Below are positions 53,701 to 63,512 of a stretch of 64,000 nucleotides of DNA, piece by piece. Below the pieces are notes generated by a model, which saw nothing but the letters and a program-made list of their open reading frames with translations, had not been told where the DNA came from and made no database searches. Positions within the stretch are counted from its first letter, which is position 1, and each line of letters starts with the position of its first letter. The translations under genes and the position numbers were made by a program. The stretch covers positions 27,018,315 to 27,082,314 of the forward strand of contig OZ038454.1 of NCBI GenBank assembly GCA_964036195.1. The letters are read 5' to 3'. This DNA comes from Sphaerolaimus hirsutus (Eukaryota; Nematoda; Chromadorea; Monhysterida; Sphaerolaimidae).

Positions 53701-56700
53701 CATGGAATCGCCCTGGTTGCAGACATAGAGAAAGCATTTCTGCAGATCAGTCTGCAGGACAGTGACAGAGATGTGACAAGATTTCTGTGGTACAAAGATC
53801 CCACGAAACCATCCATGGAGGACAACATTCAGATTTACAGATTTGCCAGAGTACCATTTGGTATAATCTGCAGTCCAGCGCTGCTGGCGCTGACAGTCAG
53901 ATACCACCTGAATCAAGCTGGCACAGAGAATGCAAAATTGATCGATGAAAATCTGTATGTGGATAATTTGATCCTCAGTGTGGATACAGAGCAGAAAGCA
54001 ATCGAATTGTACCAGGAATCCAAAGTGCTGTTCACAGAGGCACAGATGAATCTGAGAGAATGGAACAGCAACAATAAGAGCTTTACTTGGCAATTGGCAG
54101 AGTCAGATGTGGCCAAGGAAATTGTCACAACAGTCCTAGGAATAAAGTGGGACACAGAAAGCGACCAGATGTGGCTAAAAACGCCAAAGACAGTTCAGCA
54201 ATCACAGTTATCGGAAACTGACCAGAAAATCAAACTTCCCACGAAAAGGACAGTTGCAAAGGTGACTGCGGGATGTTTTGATCCAATGGGACTCGTTAGT
54301 CCTGTCCTACTGCCAGCAAAGAGATTTTTGCAGACATTATGGCATTCAGGACCAAGTGCCAAAGAATGGGATACTCCCCTGTCTGAGGAACAGACAGCAA
54401 TTTGGCAGCAATTAGAGACAGAATTGCTCAAGGTTGGACAGATCAAGTTCAACAGAAATTTGAATTATCAGAGTGGTGCAGATGCACAACTGCACATTTT
54501 CGTTGATGCCTCAGCAATGGCATACAGCGCAGCGGCATACATATGCCAGAAAATAGAAAATGACAGCGGCACGTCAAGCCTGCTGTACTCCAGATTGAGA
54601 CTCGCTCCAAAGAAACCAGAAGTGACAATTCCACGGCTGGAATTGTTAGCAATGTTGATCGGCAGCAGAATGTCAAAGTTTATTCACAAAGAACTCAAGG
54701 ACGTCAAATTCAGTCAAACAGTTGTATGGTCAGATTCAACCTGTTGTCTTAAGTGGCTAACAACAGCGAAGCCACTGGCATGTTTTGTCAAGAACAGATT
54801 GGATGAAATCAGGAAAATTCAGAGTGAGACAGAGAACATGCACATCAGACACATCGCAGGACTGGAGAACCCAGCTGACATGGCCACAAGAGGCATGAAT
54901 ATGTCAGAGTTGGAAGGCAGTAACCTGTGGTGGAAGGGACCAGAATGGCTAATGACTGGAGAGTGGCCAGAGCCAAAAGTGGAGCCAGTTACGCCAGAAG
55001 TAATGGCAGAAATCAAGAAAGAAGAGCTCAAGTTCCCAAAAGCCAGTCCAATTTACCTGGGCGCCACACAGCAAGTGGTCAGTGACCCAGATGCCAGCAA
55101 TGTGCAAGCTGATGAAAGCAAGCAAAGCAATCCATTGGGAATTGAGATTCAGAGATTCTCGTCACTGACAAAGTTACTTGATTCAACAGTATACGTGATG
55201 AGATTTGTGCAACAGATGCACAAAAAGCGCAGCAAAAATGACAGTCAGAATGGATTGTCAGAAATCATGAAAAGTATCTGTGGTACAATAAAACCACAGG
55301 GAATTATCAGTATTGAAGAGAGAGAGATTGCGTTGAAATATTGGATCAAAGTGACGCAACAGAATCATTACAAAGGAGTGGCAGAGATTCTGGCAACAGG
55401 CCACAGCAGAGGCAGCCAGAATAGCAAGAAAACAGCTGCAGACCAGCAGTTGATCAAATGGCTCAATGTGCAAATGCATCAGGATGGAATCCTGAAGTGC
55501 CATGGCAGAATGGAGCATACTGACCCACAGGAGGTCACAGTGCCACTCATACTGTTGCCAGCAACGGCTACAGTGACTCAGCTGATCGTCAGAGACCAGC
55601 ATGAAAAGTTGATGCACGCAGGAGTGCAACACACATTGGCAGCGATCAGACAAAAGTACTGGATTACACAGGGCAGACGGGTGATCTACAATGTGACCAG
55701 AACTTGCCCAACCTGTAAGAAGTTGGGAGCGAAGCCGTACCAGCTTCCACCAATGCCAGATTTGCCAGAAACCAGAGTTCAGAGAGCCAGACCGTTCCAG
55801 TACACGGGCTTGGATTATTTAGGACCAGTTTGGTACAAAGTGGACAAAGATCACAGGAAAATGTGGATCTGTTTGTTCACATGTATGGTGACACGTGCAG
55901 TTCACCTGGAAGGTGTGCTGGACATGACAGCACAGGAATTCCTGAACGCAGTCAGGAGATTCATCGCCAGGCGTGGAAAGCCTGAGGCAGTAATTTCAGA
56001 CAATGCGACGCAATTCAAATTGACAGAGAAAGTGCTCAGCTCAAGCACTGACAAGGCCATTAATACTGGGAAAGAATGGTCAGAAATGGTCAAAAGTAAA
56101 GCAGTACAGACTTACTGCTCACAGCAACAAATCCAGTGGAACATGACTACTCCTATGGCACCATGGCAAGGAGGAGTCTATGAGAGAATGGTGGGCATCA
56201 CCAAGAAACATTTCAAGGCAGCTGTGGGGCACAGAATGTTAACCCTGCAAGAGCTGTTGACACTTCTGCCAGAAGTTGAGGCAGTGATCAACAGCAGGCC
56301 AATCTCTTACATCTATGGTGATGTGAAGAGCCTCAGGGTGCTAACGCCAAAAGACTTCCTGACAGGGGAAGGTCAGATTGGAGCACCACAGTTTGATGCA
56401 GACAAAGATGGAGAATTTGTGCCCAGAATGGATAACGCAGCGAAACTGCAGAAATATTGGGAGACAACCCAGCAAACTTTGGATAAGTTCTGGGACTTAT
56501 GGCATCAAGAGTACATTCCGAGCTTGAGGGAAAGAACTCAGGTGACACACAAACATGGCAGATTGACAGCGACTCAAGAACCCAAAGTGAATGAAGTTGT
56601 ACTGATTTATGAAGAGAACATGCCCAGAGGTGCATGGAGGATGGGTCGCATCGAGCAGTTAGAGCCCAGCAAAGATGGACAGATTCGCTCAGCAAAAGTC

Positions 56701-59493
56701 AGAACTGCCAACAGAAATGTGGTCAGCAGACCACTCAATCAATTGTATCCGCTGGAAATCAATTCAAAGACAATGGATGTCCCAGAGACAGCAGTGACAG
56801 TCAAAGTGGATTTACTGGACCCAGCAATTGTCCAGAAACATGTCAGAAATCAGAGCTCAAACAGAGACTCTGTACCAAACCCTGCTCAGAGGAACTCAGC
56901 ATCGGATAGAGTCCTGAGAAGTGCAACAGGGAAAGCCACAGCAACCACCAGCAGTCTGGTGATTGGAATGCTGTGCATGGTGTTGATGCTGACAGGCATG
57001 TCAGAGTCAGCAACGCTGAGAGAAGCTAGCAAAGCTTACAGCGAAGTATTTTCCAGAACATACGTTCTAGAAACCTCGACAGTAAGGCCACCATCATTGG
57101 CAGCGCATCATGGATTGCCGCCTTTGCCTTCAGAATGGCCACCAAAATCTGTCAGAGAAATGCAGACTTATGAGAGATTCAAGGATGCAATTAAGGATCA
57201 TCCTGTGGAACAAGTGATCAGCTCACAAAGCCAGAAGTATCAGATTTGCACCAGTGGAAGGCATGGACATGCGCTTACAGTTCCTGAAGAAGTGCAGTGC
57301 CATATCCCACCAAGGAATTTTGTCAAGGCAATGAAGGTTACACTTTACGCACAAAGACAGATTCCACAGAAAGAGAAAGCATACAGATGCTACATCAGAA
57401 TCAAAGAAATCATCACACATACCAGTTTCTGGGGAGCGAAAGGCATTACAGGCAATTTTGAGAAATACCAGCAAGTTGGCGTGGTAGCCTGTAACTATGC
57501 AAGAATTCACAAGATGTTCAGAGGAACACCTTTGGTGGAAATGGAGCCCAGAGTGTGGACAACCAATCAAACCTTGAAAGTGGAATATTCATGGTGTTGC
57601 CATGACAAAGAGAATGTCGTCAGTAACTTCTACATGGAAGAAGGAACCGTGGCTTCACTCGATGGAAAGACTGTAATCAGCGACTTGCAAGATTTCAGCC
57701 AGTGCAGAGCCATGATGGGACATTGCAGAGACCACAATTATGGAATCACAGTGTGGGATACGGAGAACTTCAAGCATCAATGTGCATATGAGAGAATTGG
57801 CAGATTCAAATCAGAAATATCTGGCCAGACAATTATTGTATCAAAATTGCAAGCAGCATACTCCCACAGCAACAAGACGAAGAGGCCAATTGGTTCAGAA
57901 TGTGTTCCGGGAGACACATACTATACCGATCAAGGAGGTGTATTCATCCAGTTTGACAGAAGAGAAGATGTGCCTGTGGAATGGGCAATGCCAGGAAAGA
58001 TAGTGGAGGCAAGAGAGTCAACAATCAGTGGAACATTGTATGCCAGATTGGACGACAGAAACTCCAAGTTTCAGTTCCTGCAACATGTGGTCAGAGAGAT
58101 GACTCAGGCACAATTTGCGATTGTATGGCATCAGCTATGTCAACTTCGCAAGAACCAGCTGGACATGTTGACTCAGCTTTTTCGCATCGATCCAACATTG
58201 GGGATTCGAGCCATGCTGGGAAGACAGGATGTTCATGCAGAATGGGCTGGAGAAGCAATTATGTTTTGGGAATGCAAGGAAGTGCAGCCATACATAGTTT
58301 ATCAGACAGGAAAAGTGGGAGAGACATGTTACAAGTACACACCAATGAGATTGGACAAAGACGGGCCCTTGTGGTTCAAGAGCCCAGGTAGCAGAGACTT
58401 GGTGGAGAAATCACCAGAAGAGGACTGCAGCCACACCACACCGCACCTGTACAGAAATGAGCATGGACAGTGGAAGTCCGCACATGGAATGGTGCATGTC
58501 ACAGAGATGCCGATTGAAATGACATGGAAAGGACAATGGCAGGCCTTCACGTTTGATGCGCCTCACCTGTTCACCAACATTGTCAACAGAGCGACCAATT
58601 TCATGGATGTCAGAGGCCAGATTCAGAGACTACAGAATTTGGAGCATGTGCAGAACCAGTTGATCGATTACACGGCAGATATGTCATTGGATCCCAGAGT
58701 GATCAGAAATTCAATAGAAGGCATTGGAGCTGGAATTGGACAGACAGCAGCAGGAATCGGCAAAGCATATGGTCACTATATATCTGGAGTGTCAAAAGGG
58801 TACACCAACTTTATGGGAGGAATGCTGAAAGGACCCTTTCAAGTGATCATCAACACAATCGCAATGCTGCTGGGAATCACAATCTTGGTAGCTGGAATTG
58901 TAGCTGCAGGATACCTGTGGTACAATTGGAGAATTGCCACAGGGAAACCAGTGATTCCACCATGTGTATACACATGCATATGGAAATGCATAGTGTGTCC
59001 ATTCAAGTGCATATGGCTATGCTTCAGAGCCATCAGATACACTATCAAGAAATCAACTCAGAAAGAGACCAATTATCCGCAAAGAAAAGTGCGCAGAACA
59101 GAGTTGAGACCAGCAATCAAGAGGAGAGCCAGATCCAACTCAACACAGTCCGTCAGATTTGCCAGGAGAGCAGAAACAGAGGACAGAATGGCAAAGTCAC
59201 TATCAGCATACGTTCAGCCAGATGAAAGTTCAGCTGATGAAGGACAAGTCAGAGCCAGGAACAGAGACAGTGTTCACATGCCTGATATCCGCAAATTCAC
59301 CACACGCGAACGCGCAGGAAGCGACACGGGCAACTATCTGCTTCATCATCAGGCTAGGTCGGCGTTGGCATCACCAGCAACCGGACCTGCAACTTCACGC
59401 ACGCCCACGACTTCGCGCACGACCACGTTCACCACCGAGGCGACTGTGGAAACGCCACTCATCACTTTGGCGCCCACCACCACCAGCATGTGA
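50791..59493 (+). CDS. BEL/Pao gag-pol-env polyprotein
   Basis: 2900 residues from AAAATGG. Gag about 1-410, with a region typical of BEL/Pao gag (about 170-345). Zinc knuckles: CVFC at 417, CLRCLQKGHYMNQC at 451-464, CFYCKSNRHHTAVC at 470-483. Protease FLDTGSQGTYM (Asp613). RT: VADIEKAFLQ (Asp978) and YVDN at 1056-1059 instead of the common YVDD. RNase H: FVDAS (Asp1239), RLELLA, WSDST. Integrase: His1604/His1609 region, Cys1639, Cys1642, catalytic Asp1675, Asp1737, Glu1798. Envelope from about 2055: hydrophobic signal MLCMVLMLTG, Cys-rich ectodomain with AYRC at 2197 and SFWGAKG at 2212, Gly-rich amphipathic stretch 2640-2680, transmembrane segment about 2685-2712, a Cys-rich juxtamembrane segment (2725-2745) and a basic tail. 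Gag, pol and env share one frame, so proteolytic or signal-peptidase processing must separate them. Domain calls are firm; the envelope's fusion class is inferred. Confidence 0.95.
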   Translation: MVSPTGHIRKTLGPAKHRVESRLAREFAKYDLELFAEASKDDKRTEMRRVIASVKQEGAKLESAMNAVKTQFDAWRDIVKDIDEPDQMEQEQKIYQDSYEEYANMSDLVTQKVVAMNVYIEELQDMIQQQSGNTMYEVNTAFIQQMAAQMALTAQGAAPGASSTNATTAKSVKLQKLEVEQFTGEIVKFRSWWQMFESHIHNRTDLEDISKFSYLRSLLKGSAFGMISGLSVTAENYAPAIAMLKKRYDQPVVVRNTLMSNIMKLRQARNTCQDMRILFDAIERLLQQLESLGESVEHPMLLSQLQQKVPPEVLREIQKEQGTEEALTVEKFRELFGKQLALSEAVQHAQQTEAPVQQSRQGFGNNPRAQQLNNRFQGNGNRFRGPENPRTSTGSMSVIQNGQSAPQAGFMNPGRPCVFCNDTQQLHFNDKCPKFKTARERRVILSKAERCLRCLQKGHYMNQCQFTRSCFYCKSNRHHTAVCPEKFGDNGNGNAGRQIPAFRANGQQNGQQSANNGRKSVPTAGRPAQSQQRKATVNCVTVEEAGPEMVETETISSTVVTEPNTKQQNTSVNLSVNKNMSMLMTARTVIEASEMDTEMEPEQPPLQIQAFLDTGSQGTYMSEKVAKKLNLKSTGEHHIQVYTFGSEKPHYKVVQQVEFRMRLRNGQKVEMVADVVPTLTTEQVKVPVSEQDEKYLQKYFPDESYFADRIPKEKGTECKFKPDIIVGLNYFWDLMSRNTSTTRLPSGLYVIPSELGLLMGGGQLTSNRNQWTTDGAYPVVVNTIVHQIQREKWYEEAPLSIAPVPNVKDMDRLDTIGIMDQPDLVEDDEAIKQFNESVQRNPDGRYSVKFMYKPNLHELPDNKAMAFKRFRYLTNRLKRDPELLEKIQAIMKAQEEQGVIEKVQEDIMDGRKFHILPHQPVITPEKTTTKVREVYDASAKPPGMPSLNECMYRGPVILPQLVGMLMRFRLHGIALVADIEKAFLQISLQDSDRDVTRFLWYKDPTKPSMEDNIQIYRFARVPFGIICSPALLALTVRYHLNQAGTENAKLIDENLYVDNLILSVDTEQKAIELYQESKVLFTEAQMNLREWNSNNKSFTWQLAESDVAKEIVTTVLGIKWDTESDQMWLKTPKTVQQSQLSETDQKIKLPTKRTVAKVTAGCFDPMGLVSPVLLPAKRFLQTLWHSGPSAKEWDTPLSEEQTAIWQQLETELLKVGQIKFNRNLNYQSGADAQLHIFVDASAMAYSAAAYICQKIENDSGTSSLLYSRLRLAPKKPEVTIPRLELLAMLIGSRMSKFIHKELKDVKFSQTVVWSDSTCCLKWLTTAKPLACFVKNRLDEIRKIQSETENMHIRHIAGLENPADMATRGMNMSELEGSNLWWKGPEWLMTGEWPEPKVEPVTPEVMAEIKKEELKFPKASPIYLGATQQVVSDPDASNVQADESKQSNPLGIEIQRFSSLTKLLDSTVYVMRFVQQMHKKRSKNDSQNGLSEIMKSICGTIKPQGIISIEEREIALKYWIKVTQQNHYKGVAEILATGHSRGSQNSKKTAADQQLIKWLNVQMHQDGILKCHGRMEHTDPQEVTVPLILLPATATVTQLIVRDQHEKLMHAGVQHTLAAIRQKYWITQGRRVIYNVTRTCPTCKKLGAKPYQLPPMPDLPETRVQRARPFQYTGLDYLGPVWYKVDKDHRKMWICLFTCMVTRAVHLEGVLDMTAQEFLNAVRRFIARRGKPEAVISDNATQFKLTEKVLSSSTDKAINTGKEWSEMVKSKAVQTYCSQQQIQWNMTTPMAPWQGGVYERMVGITKKHFKAAVGHRMLTLQELLTLLPEVEAVINSRPISYIYGDVKSLRVLTPKDFLTGEGQIGAPQFDADKDGEFVPRMDNAAKLQKYWETTQQTLDKFWDLWHQEYIPSLRERTQVTHKHGRLTATQEPKVNEVVLIYEENMPRGAWRMGRIEQLEPSKDGQIRSAKVRTANRNVVSRPLNQLYPLEINSKTMDVPETAVTVKVDLLDPAIVQKHVRNQSSNRDSVPNPAQRNSASDRVLRSATGKATATTSSLVIGMLCMVLMLTGMSESATLREASKAYSEVFSRTYVLETSTVRPPSLAAHHGLPPLPSEWPPKSVREMQTYERFKDAIKDHPVEQVISSQSQKYQICTSGRHGHALTVPEEVQCHIPPRNFVKAMKVTLYAQRQIPQKEKAYRCYIRIKEIITHTSFWGAKGITGNFEKYQQVGVVACNYARIHKMFRGTPLVEMEPRVWTTNQTLKVEYSWCCHDKENVVSNFYMEEGTVASLDGKTVISDLQDFSQCRAMMGHCRDHNYGITVWDTENFKHQCAYERIGRFKSEISGQTIIVSKLQAAYSHSNKTKRPIGSECVPGDTYYTDQGGVFIQFDRREDVPVEWAMPGKIVEARESTISGTLYARLDDRNSKFQFLQHVVREMTQAQFAIVWHQLCQLRKNQLDMLTQLFRIDPTLGIRAMLGRQDVHAEWAGEAIMFWECKEVQPYIVYQTGKVGETCYKYTPMRLDKDGPLWFKSPGSRDLVEKSPEEDCSHTTPHLYRNEHGQWKSAHGMVHVTEMPIEMTWKGQWQAFTFDAPHLFTNIVNRATNFMDVRGQIQRLQNLEHVQNQLIDYTADMSLDPRVIRNSIEGIGAGIGQTAAGIGKAYGHYISGVSKGYTNFMGGMLKGPFQVIINTIAMLLGITILVAGIVAAGYLWYNWRIATGKPVIPPCVYTCIWKCIVCPFKCIWLCFRAIRYTIKKSTQKETNYPQRKVRRTELRPAIKRRARSNSTQSVRFARRAETEDRMAKSLSAYVQPDESSADEGQVRARNRDSVHMPDIRKFTTRERAGSDTGNYLLHHQARSALASPATGPATSRTPTTSRTTTFTTEATVETPLITLAPTTTSM

Positions 59494-59535
59494 CGTTGCT
59501 GCAACAACGGGGTGCAGCAATTCTTCCGCCCGGAG

Positions 59536-60822
59536 TGTGCTGACCGTGGCAAAATGGATGGATAAAGAAATACAGAGAATTGATAATTAGGCTCATATTC
59601 GCACATTTACTTATTTGCACTATTTACTTTTCATGTACTATATTTATTTACCACGCAAATTGTATTTCATATACTTATTACGTATCCATGGAGAATATTC
59701 AATTAGGAAAGTGTTTTATAAGTTATTGATAGGTTTGTGTGGAATGTTTAGGTTAAAAGGTCAAATATGTTATTATTAGGTGTATTAATATAAAATTAGG
59801 CTCATTCAACTCGCCGTAATTTTCTGATCATGATTATATATACATTTGCATAGTTTACTTGCAGTTTACAAAAGTCAAATCTTGTAAATATTTACATGCT
59901 GCGTAATTATCTAGGCCAGCGTCCTAATAGAGAAATGGTGCCCTGCGTGCAACTAGCATTTACTTTACAAAGCCCTTCGCATAGGTATAATTGTCATAAC
60001 CCTGTTCACAACTATTTATATTTGCTTAATAATTATAATACCTTGCTCAATCGAATATATTATAAACTCTGCTCATTTACAATACCCATTTACCTTAAAT
60101 AAGTCCCAATTTGCTAGATTATTCAACATACGTTTCCAGGAAGTGATTATTATTATCATGTTGAATATACCTTATTCTATTTACGTCATTAGGAACATTT
60201 ACACTACTATTTACAGTTTTCAGACCCTATTTTATTAGTTCCAATGTGCGTCAATGTTTCTGACAAATTGAAGCAAATTAGTAAATCGGCCGAGTTTGCC
60301 GACTTCGCGCCTCTCAAGATTAATAGTTTTCCATTAGCCCAATTTGTACCTGGTATTTCTTTACCATAATTATTTGAATGTATGCACGCGCAGTATAAGG
60401 CAACTGTTTCGGCTAGATGTGTTTATTTGTTGCATTTATGTCTTATTTGTGCATTTGTATTAGGAAATTACTGTAACTGTTTTTCTATACATGATTTCCG
60501 TGTCTTAGCTACTTTGAGAGTTTTTACTTCAGTCTGCGGACCCACCCCAAGTGAACAAAATAAGCTAGCGATAGAAACTTCGACTAGGAAGCTCGCTAGA
60601 CTTTGCGCTTTTGTAACACGCTGTATCTGATCGAAATAAAGTACCTGAAACAATTCGAACCCCCTTTCAACACGCAACCACGAAATAAACTCAACTTGGC
60701 TGTCGACAAGTGGACGTTCGGCAACAACGGGAAATCAACCACTCTAGAGGCCGTTTCTCACTACGGTCTTGAAGCAGCCGGATTCGGTGGTAGAAGACGC
60801 TGACTTCGGTGGCTTCATCACA
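59536..60822 (+). repeat. 3' LTR of the BEL/Pao element
   Basis: 1287 bp, same as 47368-48654. AATAAA at 60635-60640. It starts 42 bases after the polyprotein stop; no strong polypurine tract is seen before it. Confidence 0.95.
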
Positions 60823-60848
60823 ATATGTTCATGTTGTTAGCACTACAT

Positions 60849-60946
60849 TAGTGATGGAATAAGCGACAAGGTTTTAGCGCCAAGTGCCAGAAGCGCCATG
60901 GCGCTTTTTGCTTTGGCGCTAGCGCCATGGCGCTTTTCCATCACTA
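60849..60946. repeat. Family D GGCGCC foldback, complete small copy
   Basis: TAGTGATGGAA at the left and TTCCATCACTA at the right enclose GCGCCATGGCGC units. Confidence 0.75.
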
Positions 60947-61280
60947 CACTTTATGCTCACCATAATCAACAACATGAGTGAGACAACTATTATTATTATT
61001 AATTATTAACTAATTATTTTAGCAAATTTCACAAGCCCATGGCTAAATGGTCACTCTACAGCCACCTATGTAAGGGGAACAGACAGTAATTTCAGTGCTT
61101 TGAAACTTTTAAAATTGTTTTATGTCTATTTTGGAAAAACACTCCATCAAATATACTGTGAAATCTGCCACACCTATCTGAAGAGGGTACCTGGAATTGT
61201 GTTGAATTTTAAATCAAAAATATGATATTTATTTCAGTATTTTGTTCATAATTTGTTGTCCGTTCATTACAAAATACAGT
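60947..61280. other. Part of the split hAT element, nothing else recognised
   Basis: AT-rich, with a short ATTATTATT tract near 60989. No gene supported. Confidence 0.4.
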
Positions 61281-61529
61281 TATACTCCGGTTACTTTACA
61301 CCCTGCACGCGTGGTTCCCGCTGGAAGTGTGCCAACGATGGTTAACGCGTCCGAGTTTCATAAAAAGATGACAAAATCGATTGTTGTTATAATGTTATTC
61401 ATTAACATATTCACATCGATGAATTTTTTTCATATTTTTACGGAAATTGCATGATTGAATAATCATTGGCACGCTTCCAACACGAGACATAATCAGTGCA
61501 AGGGCAGAGTATCACGTACGCCGAGTATA
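61281..61529. repeat. Repeat H, inverted full copy
   Basis: TATACTCCGGTTACTTTAC to CGCCGAGTATA, the reverse complement of 16998-17246 with scattered differences. Confidence 0.75.
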
Positions 61530-62092
61530 CCTACATTCTCTGTGCGGCATCGACTATGGTCGGTGGACAATGGTGACTATGTGTCAGAGTTTATAAAATG
61601 TTTTAGCTATTGTTTGTAATCATCCTAATCGCTGCGCTTAAGTGATCGCCACATCATTCTGATCATTTTAGGTGCTCCACGATCAAAATCTGTAGAGAAT
61701 TCATTGAAATACGCAGTTCCGTCTGAGGGCGCGGCCACTAAGAAACTACTATTATTATTATTATTAACGAGATCGGGAGCCATACCTCCTTGGAGGTTTC
61801 GCTCCTCTCCCATTCAGCTACACTTATTCACCATTTTGTTTTCCCTACTTTTTGTCCTCGTATATACATCTACGAATCATTGCATTACACTGCTTACGAT
61901 GTGCATGACACACATTTGCTTGCAACTACTAAATATCAGAATTTTTACGTTTTCCCTGGTACCCGGGTATTTTGGTCAGGAAAACGTAACAAAACGTAAT
62001 GGTACTTTTGGAAAACGTAAACGTAAACGTAAATATAAATACCCGAATAACCGGGTATTTCGGGTAAACGTAAATACGTTTTTCCAACTCTG
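61530..62092. other. Right part of the split hAT element
   Basis: It ends with GGAAAACGTAAACGTAAACG subterminal repeats and CAACTCTG. No coding region supported. Confidence 0.5.
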
Positions 62093-62454
62093 ACGTGTGG
62101 TTCCGGCTGGAAGTGTGCCAACGATAGTTAACACATGCAAGTTTCATTAAAATACGACAAAATTGATTTTTGTTATAATCTTATTCATAAACATATTCAC
62201 ATAGATGAATTTTTTCATCTTCTTACGGAAATCGCATGATTTAATGATCATTGGCACGCTTCCAACGCGAGACATAAATCAGTGCGAGGGCAGAGTATCG
62301 TGTCCGCCGAGTATATGTAGATATTGTATAAACCCTGTTCTAACATAACACAGTCATGTGTTAAAACATGTGTTCTGCGTTTCCCGGATCACAGAGGGGG
62401 GTTTATAAATTCATAGTGTCCATATTGAGGGGGGGTATTTCGAGGAAATATGGT

Positions 62455-62877
62455 AAGAAGGAGTGTTTTTTCCAGAAACGATTTTTTTTGTTCTGAACAA
62501 TTCCTATTTTATAAATGATGACGTCATGATGGAGTGTTTCCTTCAGAAAGAGTGATAGCATACAGTCAGCCGAGTATTTATAGTTGCATTCTCTGTGCAA
62601 TTTACCAGCCAGTTCCTCATTCTAATTGCTAGAACTTAAATACCGCACTATATATTTTTGGGGCATTTACTGTACGAAAAAAAGTCACTGAATTTTTTCC
62701 TTTCCGTATTTTATCGTCTATTTTCAAAATGCAAATTTAAAAAATAAATAAATAAGTGAGAGGTGTTTTACCTAAAGCGTACAAAAAACGGATGATCAGA
62801 AATGTGCCGACGTGAAATCAATTACACCTTCTTGACTTATTTCAATTTGATAACAGTTCATGAGTATGATCAGCATA
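62455..62877. other. Non-coding, nothing recognised
   Basis: AT-rich, no supported feature. Confidence 0.4.
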
Positions 62878-63034
62878 AGTGATGGAAAAGCGCCAGAAAA
62901 AAGGGCGCCAGGCGCCAAGGGCGCCACGGAAAGAGGGCGCCAAGCGCCAAGGGCGCCACGGAAAGAGGGCGCCAAGCGCCAAGGGCGCCATGGCGCCATT
63001 TGTAAATCACGGCGCCAGGCGCCAAGGGCGACAA
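62878..63034. repeat. Family D GGCGCC foldback
   Basis: AGTGATGGAAAAGCGCC start, then repeated GGCGCCAAGCGCCAAGGGC units. The matching right terminus is degraded. Confidence 0.7.
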
Positions 63035-63512
63035 GATAAATAATCGCGTATGATACTGTGTGTGCTAAAAATGTTTCTCCAACACAGTATTGCAAACATT
63101 TACTTCTCTATTCACATTCTCCAGGGTGTAATCAACAAAAATGAGACTACCAACAAAATCTTTGCATCAAATCACACTCACACGTGACGAAAACTCAATA
63201 CTCAAACACAATGAAAATTGCCAAAACAATACATTCACATGAAATAGTTTTTTCCAGTGGATGTTCTCTTGAAGTGGACGAAAACAAAATTACCGTGATT
63301 TTAATCCGTTCATTTACGAGTTTGCACGTTTGACGGTCTATCATTCTCAGCTTCTGATCCATCAGATGCCTCCGATGAACCATTGGAGAAAATATTTCTA
63401 TCCACTCGCACAACTTCGTCCATTTATCCAGCGACTTTCGCTCCTCCACCGTCGCGCTTTTTTTATTTTTTACTCATTTTTTTTCAATTACGCACACCCA
63501 CCTTGAAACCCT
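63035..63512. other. Non-coding, nothing recognised
   Basis: No supported feature. Confidence 0.4.

Larger units (their letters stand above)
47368..60822 (+). mobile_element. 13.5-kb BEL/Pao retrotransposon with envelope
   Basis: LTRs 47368-48654 and 59536-60822 (both 1287 bp, TGTGCTG...ATCACA, no difference noticed by eye) and a 5-bp target duplication ATATG (47363-47367 and 60823-60827) delimit the element. A 903-bp partial LTR duplication follows the 5' LTR. One intact 2900-codon frame encodes gag, protease, RT, RNase H, integrase and envelope in that order. Gag style, protease and RT are those of BEL/Pao. Intact coding and matching LTRs suggest a young, possibly active copy. Confidence 0.94.
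47140..62092. mobile_element. hAT-type element (CAGAGTTG ends, TSD ACGTGTGG) carrying BEL and other insertions
   Basis: CAGAGTTG at 47140, CAACTCTG at 62085-62092, and direct 8-bp repeats ACGTGTGG at 47132-47139 and 62093-62100. The subterminal GTAAACGTAAACGTAAATA repeats match the 23557 element. Inside are BEL (47368-60822), a family D foldback and another repeat H copy. Confidence 0.8.
47106..62315. repeat. Repeat H copy split by a hAT element
   Basis: Left piece 47106-47139 (TATACTCCGGTTACTTTAC...ACGTGTGG) and right piece 62093-62315 (ACGTGTGGTTCCGG...CCGAGTATA) together correspond to the full copy at 61281-61529. Confidence 0.75.
46956..62454. mobile_element. Family B MITE split by nested insertions
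   Basis: The left remnant 46956-47107 carries the family core (ACATACACAGACATCGAAAA). The right remnant 62312-62454 continues from TATGTAGA through CGGATCACAG to GGAAATATGGTA. Repeat H interrupts it at the TATA around 47106. Confidence 0.65.
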
